Positions 1 to 10,917 of a stretch of DNA of 64,000 nucleotides are shown here, piece by piece. Location of the stretch: positions 1,085,225-1,149,224 of the forward strand of contig MNCI01022655.1 in assembly GCA_015680685.1 (NCBI GenBank), in the 5' to 3' direction. This stretch comes from Gnetum montanum (Eukaryota > Streptophyta > Gnetopsida > Gnetales > Gnetaceae). The stretch's first letter is position 1. Every line of letters begins with the position of its first letter. Position numbers and translations under genes: made by a program. The notes below the pieces were generated by a model, which saw only the letters and a program-made list of their open reading frames with translations, ran no database searches and had not been told where the DNA came from.

Positions 1-65
1 GATATCGCGTCGGTCGCGATATCGTGTACGCGATATCGCGGCCTAGTGTAAACCGCGTCTCATCA
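1..65 (-). repeat. Tip of an Athila-type LTR (U3 end), cut by the window edge
   Basis: Three GATATC-centred units with flanking GCG lie about 14-15 bp apart and are followed by a CATCA end at about position 65. The U3 tips of elements A and B have the same layout in the same orientation. CpG is better kept here than in the other copies, which suggests a younger insertion. The following bases are LTR sequence of another copy rather than the expected polypurine tract, so this tip appears inserted in, or joined to, an older LTR. Confidence 0.55.
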
Positions 66-485
66 AAAGTAAAGTGCATGGAATAGTAAAACATTAGCTA
101 ACAAAGTTCTAATTAGTAGTTTAAGTGAAAATAGTAAAAATTATTCTAAGTAAAGGAGTAAATTAGGAGAATGTTTCAATAGTATGAAATAGCTCGATCT
201 TTATTGCAGTCACACTTGTGCCTAAGCACAAGATGTTTGAATAAAAACTGTATTCACTAAGTCATGCTACACTATGGGCCTTCACACTTCTAAGTACTTA
301 AGAATAAATTCATGAAAACAAACTAAAAGAGTTCTGTTACTCTTGAATGAAAAATATTATAGATCCATGTGCCTAAGTGCTATATTTATAGGCTAGCACA
401 CATCCCACAATATCACATATATAATGATGTAGCTAGTGCTATGATATTGGAGCTACAATATCGTAGTCTGTCCAAAATTGGATTT
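66..485 (-). repeat. Old Athila-type LTR remnant
   Basis: The stretch shares short blocks with the LTR of element H, such as the AAAAGTAAAGTGC block near 68. It has a minus-strand TATA box (TATAAATA, 383-390) followed on the U3 side by GATATT/AATATC motifs at about 410-475. This matches the order seen in the other LTRs. Its left end meets the younger LTR tip and its right end meets the truncated LINE near 485. Boundaries are by eye. Confidence 0.5.
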
Positions 486-823
486 ATCAATAGGGGTAGC
501 GGTAGATAAGAATTTAAAATGATTTTTAAGATAGGAAATGGTACTGTTATGGTCAATGATGATGGTATTGTCAATAGAAATTTTGTCTAAAGAATGTAAA
601 GGAGAAGAATTATTAAGATATTTGAAAAATTCCTTATTTTTTTGCTCTTGAATATTTAACCAAGTAAGCCTACTTTTAGTTAAGGAACTTTGTGTCCTAT
701 AAACATCCCACTATTGAAAAGCTAATGATGCTCTCACCAAGTCCTAATGAACTTGAGAATTGAAATGATCTAGAACCAACTGATTAGAAAGATGGTTAAT
801 AATAGATTAAATGTTATCATACT
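486..823 (-). pseudogene. LINE reverse transcriptase, N-terminal fragment
   Basis: Downstream of the endonuclease, the minus strand reads as a decayed version of the region before the RT core of plant L1 elements. A LTKSRLTWLNIQ stretch recalls the usual RSRVKWLKEGD motif and is followed by an FFKYLNN-like stretch. None of the palm motifs are reached, because the element stops near 485 against an LTR remnant. Stops and frame changes are present, so no product is expected. Confidence 0.5.
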
Positions 824-1765
824 CTAGTCTAACATGAGAGCCACTTTCTTACCATAATAGCAAGCAAACTTTTGCACTCTACAAGTAGCATGATGCCACC
901 ATTGAATCCATCCCAGTTGATGTAAGGGCCTTGGTTCAACATTCCAAAGGCTAGAGAGAATTTTTTGTGCAGTAGAAGAGAAATAATTACTGTTTAACCA
1001 AAAGATATGGAAATTATGTCTAAGGTAACTTCCATTAATTTGAATAGACATGGTGATGGGGAAATGATCTGATAAGGTTGCATGTTGATGAACAATAGTA
1101 GTAGAAGAAGCTTGCAAAAAGAAAGAGTGAAAAAAGTAAAACCTATCCAATAAGTTGTAAATGCAAGCTTGCCGTAGATGAAGATTACTCTAGGTATATC
1201 TATGAAAAAGATTACTTGTAGAAGTGCCATCAGCATCAGTAATATAAAATTTATCATTAAAATAAGATCAATTTTGATACTTGTAAGTTGGAAGATGAAA
1301 AGGCACATCCCCACCTTATCATCTAAAAAATTTCTCATATTAAAATCCCTTCCAAAAATCCAAGGAATAGAGGGAAGAGACATTACAAGTTCTTGCCATA
1401 ATAGAGCAAATTCTATAGAATCATTAGGATCATAACTTGAACATACACTAGAAGGATCATGTGAGGAGGAGAAGATTGCCCAAGTAACTTTGTGCCCTAA
1501 ATCAGAACCACCTTGAATAATTTTATCTTTCTAATAAGAGGAAAAGAGAATGTTTGCACCTCCTTTTCCAAATCATGGGAATTCGCAATAACTAAAGAGT
1601 GAGGAAGAAACCAATGAGCTAAAAGAGATAAATGATTAGCCAAAATTTTAATCTCTTAAATAGAACCAAATTAAAGATAATATTTAAACTAGAGAAAAAA
1701 TTTCTTGCATGTTTACACCAAAGTCTATTAGTTAGGCCTCAAACATTATAAGAAAAGATGTTCAT
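824..1765 (-). pseudogene. LINE ORF2 endonuclease domain (APE type), decayed
   Basis: This is the nicking endonuclease of an L1-type non-LTR retrotransposon. The minus strand starts at ATG 1765 with an MNIFSYNV-x-GL motif like the MKILSWNVRGL start of plant L1 ORF2. An LQEIKI stretch follows, carrying the catalytic glutamate, and then PWIFGRDFNM (about 1340), equivalent to the PWIIGGDFNM signature. A LSDHFPI stretch near 1060 matches the closing SDH motif. The domain lies in at least two frames joined near 1150-1180 and has several stops, including the TGA at the Arg of the first motif. The family call is secure; activity is excluded. Confidence 0.8.
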
Positions 1766-1779
1766 GGATAAGCAAAGAA

Positions 1780-2905
1780 AGTTTCTTGTGAAAGACCTTC
1801 AAAATTTTGTAAATTCGAAGTGTCAACTTCCATGGTATATGAGAAAATAGCAAAAGAGCTTCTTGTAGTAACTAATGAAGCAAAATTAATCTTTAGGGAA
1901 GAAGTAAATTGTGGAACTTTAGGTGATGATGCCTTAACTATTTTCCTTCCATTGGTTTTTACAAACTCATCATTTTTAATTGAGTCCTTAAATGATATGG
2001 AAGATCTAGCTTGTGCTTTAGATGATACCTTGATAATTGAGGCAATCAATGGTACTTGTAACTACTTCGAAGAACTAGAAGAGGATGAAGGTTTAGAGAC
2101 ACTTTTAGAAGAGAATCTAAGATTGAAATTTTTTAGTGATGGGTGGAACTCTGGAACATATGATGAGCATCTTTTTTGAAGCTTAGATAATTTTTTCTTA
2201 TCCTGGCGAAGAAGAAACATGTAGAAATGTGATGCTTAGCTTGATGACATTAGCTGCAGGAATTAGGAAGATAGAAATAATCAACTTTGTGAGTAAAGAA
2301 TTTTCAATCTACTATAAGGGTTAAGAATTTTTTTGTGAGATATTAAGTTCAATACAATAGTGACATAAATCATTGCCATTAACCTCAATTCCATGATTTG
2401 AAATAATACAACCTAGGGTACACACTATGTCTCTCTCCATAGAGAAAAAAATTAAGGGGAGATTTGGTCACTCAAGATTGCAAGGAATAATATTATAGGG
2501 TGGATCATTAACATTAAAATCAAATGTCCAAGCTTGTATAAGAAGAGTTGCATTACGTGGTAGAAAAATTGGGATGGAAAGGGCCTTCTTAGCATGGGAA
2601 GCATCAAAGAGTTCCACAAGAATAAGATTCCAAGCATTCTAATGGGCATGGGAAATGTGGATAACTTGGGACTAAATAATATTTTTGACTTGCATGTTCA
2701 TACTTGATGAACAGGGTAAAAAACCAACAATATTTGAAGGAAATGAAGCAAGTAGTGAAATCTTTTGAAACAACATCAAAAATATCATTTGAAAGATGAA
2801 AATCGATAGTAGGGAGATTTGAGATACCTTCATTTTGAGAATAAGTGAAAGTATTGGGTGAATCTCCCAACCATGGGAAGAAGCCCAAAAAGTGTTGACT
2901 CTCAC
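1780..2905 (-). pseudogene. LINE ORF1-like region, decayed
   Basis: The region lies directly upstream of ORF2 on the same strand, as ORF1 does in plant L1 elements. Fragments in several frames recall the RNA-binding ORF1 domain of plant L1s (DUF4283 type). Examples are an AWTFDFNVNDP stretch near 2510 and PNLPLIFF near 2450, where PVWVRLPNLPL would be usual. These are followed by a short Cys/His-containing stretch near 2360. A Ser/Lys-rich tail at about 1780-2050 precedes ORF2. No intact frame remains. The assignment rests on position and short motifs. Confidence 0.5.
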
Positions 2906-3519
2906 TTTGCTTCCCTGGCCTTTTGTGCTTTATTTGTGTCTAATAGCAAAAGTGAAGATATGCACTTAGGATTCCAACAATGCCAAATAGAAGGCAGAAA
3001 CCACCACAACACAAGTGTAGGTAGAAGCTTGGAAACCAATTAGGAATTATCGTAGAGGTCACCAAAATCTCCTTCACAAGCTACATTATGAGTTCCAAGA
3101 GCTGAAAAAACTACAAATCAGGCTAGCCCTACGAAGCTTAACAAAAGCATGGAAAAAACATGGGCTAGGAGGAGGCACTGGCTACAAATGTAGGAAAAAT
3201 ATACAGCCTTTTGTCCATTGGTGTGTGAGGTAGTTGGCCCAACTAATGCAGAGCACCACATAGACATAGTAGATAAGAGCAAAGCATAGTTGCTATAGTT
3301 ACTAGAGGAACCACTAGGGTAAACCTTGTTGGTTGATGCAACTACGATGAGCAAATCTACCCTGTAAAGGTGACCAAAAAATTGCCCCTAAAAACAGGCA
3401 AGAAACGAAGGTAACAAACTTTTTATTTAGCTTAGATGGGGGCTTAGTGTGTTGTTGCTATGAATCTTAAAGTAGTTTTCTCTTTACACTTTCTCTCTAT
3501 CATTCCCATAGGGAAGTCA
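2906..3519. other. No gene seen; probable 5' flank of the LINE
   Basis: The only open stretch, on the minus strand at 3118-3354, is short, hydrophobic and unlike any family I know. The region may be the LINE 5' UTR or older sequence. I see no promoter or repeat boundary. Confidence 0.4.
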
Positions 3520-3850
3520 TCTTAGACTTGGAGGGATGGTATAGAATATAGTCCATGACTAGACTTGAAGGATGGTATAATAAAGGATGGTATATAATAG
3601 TCCAAGTCCAATAGTCCAAGTGCTCCATGACTAGACTTGGAGGAATGTTCTGGATGGGTGTCATAGAATACTCCATAAGAAGGGTTCATATTCATGATAA
3701 ATGTATTCATAAAAGGACCCATGGAATAGATGTATTCATGATAGACTTGGAGGGATGGTATGAAATACTCCATGACATGGACATGGAGTGATGGTATGAT
3801 GGTATAAAATACATCACGAGAAGGGCTCATATTCATTTTAGAATAACAAT
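3520..3850. repeat. Degenerate minisatellite, GACTTGGAGGGATGGTAT type
   Basis: A unit of roughly 35-50 bp built on TAGACTTGGAGGGATGGTAT plus CTCCATGACA recurs at about 3523, 3560, 3632, 3742 and 3780. A longer phrase (AGAAGGGYTCATATTCAT) occurs at about 3679 and 3821. Spacing is irregular and copies have drifted. Confidence 0.7.
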
Positions 3851-3859
3851 TAAGCACCT

Positions 3860-4145
3860 CTTCTATTTAATTACAAGATATTGTTATTAGCCCATACCTC
3901 TATTTAAATTAATTACAAGATTTGGGATCTTATTCTCAACCCATGCTTGTATTTAAATTAATTACAAGATCTTGTTCTCAAATCATGCCTAAAATTGTTC
4001 TTCATAAATATTTTTAAGGAAGTCTTACCTTCAAAAGATTATTTGTTCTTCATAAATATTTTTAAGGAAATCTTACCTTCATAAGATTATGTATTCCCCA
4101 TAAAGGTACTTAAGCAGGCCTTACCCTCAAAGGATTATCTACCTT
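3860..4145. repeat. Two adjoining tandem repeats, about 50-60 bp units
   Basis: The first array repeats TATTTAAATTAATTACAAGA (about 3900 and 3951). The second repeats TTCTTCATAAATATTTTTAA followed by a CTTACCTTCA/AAAGATTAT phrase (about 3999 and 4048), with a third, more diverged copy from about 4095. Confidence 0.75.
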
Positions 4146-4265
4146 GTAAAGGTAATAATTCATGAATAAATCATCTTTTCCTCTTCTCCCTTTGCTGCTC
4201 AACATATTTTGCAACTTATAAAACTTGTCCTTTGGAGTCTATATGGCCTCAAGTACTTTGTTCAC

Positions 4266-4415
4266 TAGAGAGATTTGTCACATTTTAAAAATAGGTTCTA
4301 ATGGAATCATCAAAATTATGGTATACAACACTTTATTCTTTAGAGAGATTTGTCACATTTTAAAAAAGGGTTCCCGTGAAATCATCAAAATCCTTGTAGT
4401 TGATAGGTACCTTTT
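4266..4415. repeat. 75-bp tandem duplication
   Basis: Two copies start at 4266 and 4341 with TAGAGAGATTTGTCACATTT and each contains GGTTC...ATCATCAAAAT. The second copy ends near 4415. Confidence 0.75.
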
Positions 4416-5150
4416 GTAAAAAGCTTTTGTTATTTGTGACCTAGCCAATATAGAATTGGGAGTAACTTTGTTAAAGAGAAAAGAAAAGAAAAGAAAAAGG
4501 AATGAAAGAAAACACTCCATGGTATAATTGTTTGTGGTTGAAGCTAAAGATATGCCATGCAAGATCTAAGTTCATTAGAGTACCTCAATTCTTCAAGTTT
4601 TGGAAAGGCATTATTCACTCTGGGTATGTTTTCATTCCAAAGGTATCTTTAATTAACATTTGCTTAATTTTTATGAAAATACCAAACTCTAAAATCTAAA
4701 ATCTTGGAAAGGAAGCATAACATTTGAAATTATTTAACTATATGGGGAGTGGTAGGACGTACATTCATCCGTTGACAATATGTTAAAAACATAATAACAA
4801 ATTGATTTTGTACAATTATCAATGAATCATGTCAAAAACATAACAAATTGATTTTCTACAATTCTTGAAGAATCTTTTTTACATGTGTCCCAAAATATTC
4901 TCCAAGTAAATTTTCCCCAAATATTACGGGAGAAGTATAGAATCTACAACTACTCAAAAATATTGGGAAGCCAGCATAAAATCTAAAACTATTTAACAAT
5001 ATCATTATATTTACCTTCACAATATACGACACGTATTTACACCTTGATGATATACTATAACTTAGAAATGAGATCACCATCATCTTGGTGCCTTCATCAT
5101 TTAGGGAAGGACCATATTTGAAACACTTTAACTATAGCACCATATCTACC

Positions 5151-5153
<3 letters not shown>
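4416..5153. other. No gene seen
   Basis: AT-rich sequence without a convincing reading frame. A short direct repeat (ACAAATTGATTTT..TACAATT) occurs at about 4798 and 4844. An AAAGAAAAG purine run lies near 4475-4500. Confidence 0.5.

Positions 5154-5182
<29 letters not shown>
5154..5182. repeat. (AT)n microsatellite
   Basis: An uninterrupted AT dinucleotide run of about 29 bp lies about 0.5 kb beyond the 3' end of the SAUR gene. Confidence 0.95.
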
Positions 5183-5656
5183 GCCGTACCTTGCTAAGAA
5201 CATAGAAGTGCCTTAAATAGAGGTGCCTTTTATCTCATATAGGATGGCTGACCGTTAAGGTAAATGGCATAGTTGACTCTTAGATCGAACGGCTACAAAG
5301 CCACACGCTCTAAATATAAATATAAAAACAATTCGTAAAATTACACTTCAAAGTATTAACCAGCACACTCAATCATTGAATTAACTTTGTTCAACTCTCC
5401 CAAAACCTTACATCTTACAATGATGAAAAAGCCATCCAAATCCCACACAGAATTGCCGAATTTTCATCACAAATCTTACAAGGATGGCACAAAGAAAGGT
5501 TCTTGCTCTTCTTTACTACGAAGCATATTTGTATGCAGTATAAAGCATACTGTATATACGTAGCACGAAATTCCTACGGATTCATGATTTTTCAGTCAAC
5601 TTTGATTTCTAATTGTTTTTTTACCAAAAAGAAGCCTGAAAGAAAGAACTGCAGAT
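5183..5656. other. 3' flank of the SAUR gene
   Basis: No competing reading frame is convincing. The SAUR transcript should end in here, but I do not see an unambiguous polyadenylation signal. A 7-bp inverted pair (TAGCCGT near 5182 and ACGGCTA near 5288) is noted without a function. Confidence 0.4.
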
Positions 5657-6094
5657 CTAATCGGAAGCATCAATGAGGCGCTGGATAGCATGAAATCTAG
5701 AAATGTCACAGGGAATTGTGATGGGACCTTCATGTTCAAATCCAAACTCATTTTCAGCATCTTGCAACAGCTTTCTGAACAGAGGATGATTGAAATGTGA
5801 AACAGGCACCACCATTTTGTGTCTTTCACCATAATTCCCTGCATACACTGCAGAATGGCCCCTGGGCACATCTCTAAGCCTGTAAATGTGATCATGATCA
5901 TACTCAAATTTCTTTCCCATAAATTCAACCTCCGGGGAAGAGCATGCAGAACTCATGGACCTGGGTATCTTCACATTCCTTGGAATTTCCAGCTTTTTTG
6001 CATATTTAGGCCGAATGAAAAATCAAAGTCTGATCCTAAACCTGATCTTGCCTGCCAATCTCAGCTTAAGTTTGAGCCTTGGCTTCACGGCCAT
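5657..6094 (-). CDS. SAUR-like auxin-responsive protein with an in-frame TGA
   Basis: SAUR proteins are small plant regulators induced by auxin; several inhibit PP2C.D phosphatases at the plasma membrane and promote cell expansion. The frame from ATG 6094 to TAG 5657 is 145 codons without introns, as usual for the family. The SAUR core begins at about codon 76 with VPRGHSAVYAG. VVPVSHFNHPLFRKLLQDAE, EFGFEHEGPITIPCD and a helix ending RLI follow. The start at 6094 is favoured by a TATA box 69 bp upstream and a basic N-terminus (MAVKPRLKLKLRLAG). Codon 24 is TGA (6025-6023). Either the allele is broken, or translation starts at ATG 5956 (codon 47) and gives a 99-residue protein that keeps the whole core. 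A sequencing error is the third option. The GTG at 5974 is not a likely start. Confidence 0.9.
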
Positions 6095-6162
6095 GGCTGC
6101 CTCAGTTCTCGTTTTCTCATGAGCTGGTGAAACCCACAACCTGAAAAAGAGCTCAGCACAAA

Positions 6163-6170
6163 TATTTATA
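6163..6170 (-). promoter_or_regulatory. TATA box of the SAUR gene
   Basis: TATAAATA reads on the minus strand 69 bp upstream of ATG 6094. A transcript starting about 30 bp downstream would have a 5' UTR of about 40 nt, which supports the long 145-codon frame over the internal start. Confidence 0.7.
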
Positions 6171-6252
6171 GTGTTTTCAACTTCATTCTTATTTAAAACA
6201 AGTATTTTATTTACAATATATTCTTAGTTACAGTTGTTTTTAAAATGGGATT

Positions 6253-6258
6253 TGTCTC
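6253..6258 (+). promoter_or_regulatory. Candidate auxin response element
   Basis: TGTCTC, the canonical ARF-binding element, lies about 83 bp upstream of the TATA box in inverted orientation to the gene. A 6-mer occurs often by chance, so the weight comes from its position before a SAUR gene. Confidence 0.4.
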
Positions 6259-6714
6259 GATTGCCTGGTTGGTGTTATTTTTTTTTTAATAAAATATGGC
6301 TGTACTTTGTGGTCTGCAACTTCAATCCCCACGAAAACTAGGTCAGTATCAGTGAGCCTTTTCTTTGCTGGTTTCTGCCGCTTTCGGAATCCCCACTGCT
6401 TACTGTTAAATTGCCACATGTTAAGATATGATTTAATTCGAATTGATTAGTGGCCTTGAATTCTGGCAAGCAACCGGTTATTTTAAATATATTGCCGGAC
6501 TATGATTATTGCATGTGAAACAAACCAGTCATTCAGTGACCGAGATTACAAAAGTTTTTAAAAGGGTTCTTTGAATCATCTTTCTAAATATTATTCATAT
6601 TCTGCCCTCAATCCCAATATCAATTTACATCATTTTTCTTTGGGTTCAATTGATGTAACTGCATAGATGGAAAAATTGTATGATCATTCGGGGTCATAAT
6701 GCTCATTCCGTAGA

Positions 6715-6793
6715 GTGAGGTCTTTTAAAAAAATTGTATGGGATTTCTAACAAGTAAGGTCTTGTTAAAAAATTATACGGGATTTCTAAAAAG
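6715..6793. repeat. 39-bp tandem duplication
   Basis: Two copies start at 6715 and 6754. Each reads GTRAGGTCTT..TTAAAAAA followed by ATTRTAYGGGATTTCTAA. The surrounding 6259-7023 shows no gene. Confidence 0.8.
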
Positions 6794-7023
6794 AATCTCA
6801 AAGATCACCATAAATCAAGATGAAAATGTAATATAAATTATTAAAATTCAATAAAAGAATATTCAAGTAGACATGCAAACCCATTTAGATTTTCAATTAC
6901 TTACATTCATGAGAATAGAATTAATATGAGACCTACCATTTCCGACAGAGACTGGGTAAAACGGGAGTCTAAAAAACGCAACTGAATATACCCCGCATGA
7001 TCTGGTGCAAATGCTTATGATAA

Positions 7024-7610
7024 TAAATATTTCGTTTCTTAATATTGAAAAATCATCGATCATCCTCATAGATTTTCGACCTTAAGGAAATAGAACCATG
7101 AATCTTGTGCTTAATATTTTTATCAGTTGCCAAAAGGGCTTAAATGCTGACATTTGAGATACCGCAAGATACACTACCTATCTTTGGAGGCTTCCATTAC
7201 AAGCAAACAGACAATGACGGTTATAATAATAAGAATCTGATTGCTTAATATTGAAAAATCATCCATCATAGATTTTCGACCTTAACTGAACAGAATCATG
7301 AATCTTGACCTTAATATTTTTATTAGTTACCAAAAGGTTTAAATGCTGACATTTGAGATACAGTAGGATACACTGGATACACTGGCTACCCTTGTAAGCT
7401 TTGATTACGGACAGACAATAAGAATTTGATTTCTTAAATCTAAAAATCATAAATATCATGATAGATTTTCGATCTTAACCGAATAGAACCATAAATCTTG
7501 TCATTAATATTTCTATTGCCTAGGGGCTTAAATGCTGACATTTGAGATACGGCAGGCTACACTACCTAGCCTTGTAGGCTTTGATTACGGACAGGCAATG
7601 ACGCTTTTCC
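7024..7610. repeat. About 200-bp unit in three tandem copies
   Basis: GATTTTCGACCTTAA anchors lie at 7071, 7271 and 7464, and TGCTGACATTTGAGATAC anchors at 7145, 7344 and 7533. The spacing is 199-200 then 189-193 bp. Each copy also holds an AATCTTG..CTTAATATTTTTAT phrase and ends with TTGATTACGGACAG-like sequence. No reading frame runs through the array. It lies about 0.9 kb upstream of the SAUR promoter. Confidence 0.85.
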
Positions 7611-9242
7611 AAATTCTACAATCAAGATTCAGATCGAGCATGATTTCCCTATGCTCCTGAATACCATATTTTATTACAAGCAAGAAACAAACGATACCAA
7701 TGTAATTTCTTGATTTTTAGGCCTGCAAAAAGTTAAGAACACGTTGACTTTTATTCTTTGTTCACTAGGAACTGCCACCACGATCTGTTCACTATCTTTG
7801 TTGCAGCAGAAACTCTGTATTTACAAACCTTAATTTTTCATAACTGTATTTCTGAATTTCTTATTGGAAAGTTCTCTTTGTAAATCTCTTTTTCTTCTTT
7901 CTTCAGGAGTAGAATGTTATTGTAAATCTCATCATATTAGAAATTGAAAGTGGAACATGGATTTAACTTTAAAAAATTGCATTTGTAGGTTGTGTAGATC
8001 AGGATCCTTGAAGATGAGTTACATGTATTTCTTGCTCATCTTGTCACTACCCATTTGAGACAATGTTATAATTTTACAGCAAAAAGCCTATGTTTTATTT
8101 TGATGCCTCTTGAAATTATTGCTACATCAATACAAGTTATTTTTGTTTCCCAGGCCCATTGAAATCTCACCTGAAACATTATACAATATAATATAAAATA
8201 AAATAAAATAAAATAAACAAAACCCTGGCATCCTAAGTTTGTGTAGTAGGCTAAGTAAATCCAATTCTACAAGGATCCACTAAATGAATCAACCCTAGAA
8301 GTATCTTTGAGGGGAAAACATTATAAAAACAATACAGAATCTATTACTAATTATCTTAGCTAACATAGACAATACAATGTAGAGAGATGGTTTCACAAAA
8401 TAAAAAAGTAACTTAAAAAATGACATATTAATGATCAAAAGATACTTAGAAACTTGGAAGAAAGACTAAAGATGAGGGCCTAAAGAACATGTTAGAATAG
8501 AAAGCAATTTTAATTGTTACCAGGCTAAGGAGGATGCTAAGCACAATTGACTATCTTTATGCTGAATGCAATCGTAAAGCAAATTAATGTTGTAGTTGTT
8601 TGTATTAGTGTGGGAATTGTATAAACTCTCACTACCCCTTGATAAAGATTAATGGTTGGTCTATCTTTTAATTAATCAATTCAAGTACATTTTGTGTACA
8701 AGTGGCACTGGATGGAGACAATGAAGAACATGTCTTTCTTATATATATTTTTTAAATTAAAAAAATCCTAATTGAGACTTAAATATAGTATTCAAACAAA
8801 ATCTTTGCTATAATGTTTTAAGTTAGGTCTAACTTTGCATCAATTCTTTGATGCATTTTTCAACATTCATTAAAAACAACGAGTTGTTAGCTTAGTGGTA
8901 AGAATCTTGGCATGAAAACCTAAGTAACATGTGCATTTCTAGTAAATAATGCTAAGTTATAGACCAAAAAAATTCATTTAAGAAAAAGTAATTCCACTAG
9001 TGATCAAATAATGATATCCAAGGGAAAACATGTAGTTAGGAACAATGACCAATAATGTTGCAAGTTTTATGACATGCTCTATATGATTTTATTTTGAGAT
9101 ATTGATTATAGTTTGAATCAAATTCTTATTAGTCACTCAAATCTTCAAGATCTTTTAGAAGATGAGAAATTTGAAAAAGGAAATTGATGCTATGAAGATA
9201 AGCACTTCAATCACATGGAGAAAAATTTGGTTTGATTGGGGA
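7611..9242. other. Intergenic, no gene seen
   Basis: AT-rich sequence with no reading frame or family match I can support. The part before 9242 could be the 3' internal end of the element that supplied the LTR at 9243, because a G-run (GATTGGGGA) directly precedes that LTR. Confidence 0.4.
8193..8216. repeat. (AAAAT)n microsatellite
   Basis: About five AAAAT units in a row. Confidence 0.9.
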
Positions 9243-10125
9243 TGAGAGCTAGAAATTTGTTGATTCTAAATGACATCAATATTTGAAATCAAGTGGCTTC
9301 ATTTTTTATGAAGCGTCATAAATAGGTTGTGTCGAGGTAGCCTTGTCTATGCATGATGTCATGTGTCAACGTAGATGCATCAATGTTGATGTAGGTGGAA
9401 CCTATATAAATGTGTGCACCAACTACATTTAGGGCACCTTGTGTCAGTAACATAACAAAGCCCTTGTACTTTGTCTTTCCTAGATGTAGAATATTTTCCT
9501 TTGAGTGCCCAAATTATGAGTAAAAGAGATTGTACGGAACTTTATTCGAGTGCCATGTACTTGAGTGCATTGCCATGAATAGCAAAATTTGAGATTCTTT
9601 GCAATCATTGTGGCACTTAGATTAGCTTAATCTTGCTTACTAGCACTTTACTTTCCTTGCATTTTATATTCCAAGTCATAGATTCTTAATGTAATTAACC
9701 ATGGACACATAAGTACGATTACTTTGAGCACAATGTATAGCATTTGGTAATCCTAGCAGTGGCCATTTGGTAGGCCCAATAATTATTACTTGGTAACCTA
9801 AGAGTGTTTATACAAATTTGGGATGTGTGTGGCAAGTAGGAATGACCACTTGTGTTAGGGTAGTTAGCCTTTAGAATAGTTAGGTAGTTAAAATAATTAA
9901 TTCTTAAATATTCACTTTTCCATATAAAACTTAAGATAAAAAACATATAAAAATATAAATAAAAATGAATCATATACCTTAACTCACATTTAATCATATG
10001 CATAGAACACACAAGTGTGAGTTAGGAAGATAATGATCATGAAACTCTTTGACTCATAGTTTAGGACTAGGCAAACTTAGAAAATAAGTCCACAAAATTT
10101 GATTGGATCGTTAGTACATGCTTAT
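9243..10125 (+). repeat. Athila-type LTR J, 3' tip missing
   Basis: From about 9660 the sequence follows the LTR of element C in the same order: ACACATAAGTACGA..TTTGAGCA, TTTGGTAAT, a TTAGGGTAGTTA block and the AGGAAGATAATGATCATGA block. It has a TATA box (TATATAAA, 9403-9410), preceded by a CATCAATGTTGATG palindrome at 9378-9391. The left end is placed at a TGAGAG after a G-run and is uncertain. The last roughly 40 bp expected from C are absent; element A begins instead at 10126. Confidence 0.65.
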
Positions 10126-10917
10126 TGATGAGTGGTGAGGTACCCCTACACTAAACCATACAAATACGAGCGTTACACATGCGATCAAGTTGAACTCCAA
10201 GGACTAAGTGCTTACGTGCCTTATGGAACACTTAAGGTTAATCAATCATTGTCTTCCCAAGCTTACTTGTATTTGTCATGGTTGTATGATGAAGTGAGTC
10301 ATGTGATTTTTATGTCTTTTATCTTTTTATTGCCTATGCTATGAGGGGAAAGGGTGAAGAAACTAAGTAACTAACTTTCACTAACTAAGCTTTAATTGTC
10401 CTAGCATTAGTATCTGTTCCCACTTGCCATACACACTTTGAACCAGTGCAACGCTACTGGGATTACCAAACGCTAGTCATTACTAGGTTACCAAGAATAG
10501 CATACATGATAGAAGTGGTCGTACTAAATGCACTTAACTAGGAGAGTTAAGGGTTGAGAGAGATTAATTATCTAATAAAGAATTTAAACAATTAACAATA
10601 ATTAAAGTCCTATTTAGCTTAGTCCATATGCTGCAAGGTTTATCAGAAAGTTTGTCTTTATTGCCAAACATAATGTGTGCTCAGGTACAAATTGCTCGAA
10701 TAAAGATCCGTTCACTTTGAGACTCCTACTATGGGCAGATGGAAATTATTCTAACTTTGGAATGATAAAACTGCTAGAGTTTGGCTAAGGGTCTAGATCT
10801 AGATGTGGAAACAAGGGAAAGCTACCTCTTATTTATAGATAAGACGGTGGGCTATGATATCGCAAACGTGATATTGCGAACGAGATATTGCGGCTCATGC
10901 GATATCATGTCCCATCA
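10126..10917 (-). repeat. 3' LTR of element A
   Basis: About 792 bp, starting TGATGAGTGG and ending CCCATCA in plus-strand view. A minus-strand TATA box lies at 10830-10837. Four GATATC/GATATT units about 14 bp apart lie between it and the LTR tip (10855-10910). The plus-strand sequence just outside the tip (TACCCCCATGACTG) is the complement of the polypurine tract. Confidence 0.85.

Noticed and set aside
1820-2179. Plus-strand 119-codon acidic open frame
   Set aside because: It lies opposite LINE ORF1, whose Lys-rich coding reads as Glu-rich on the other strand; no start context or family match.
5181-5294. Possible MITE with TAGCCGT/ACGGCTA ends
   Set aside because: Seven-base inverted ends only and no target duplication; can occur by chance.
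5657-5974. GTG at 5974 as start of the SAUR protein
   Set aside because: A plant mRNA would hardly start at GTG; ATG 6094 or ATG 5956 in the same frame are better placed.
8881-8925. A tRNA A-box-like stretch (TTAGCTTAGTGGTAAGA), possible SINE or tRNA
   Set aside because: No B box, acceptor stem or 3' tail could be found nearby.
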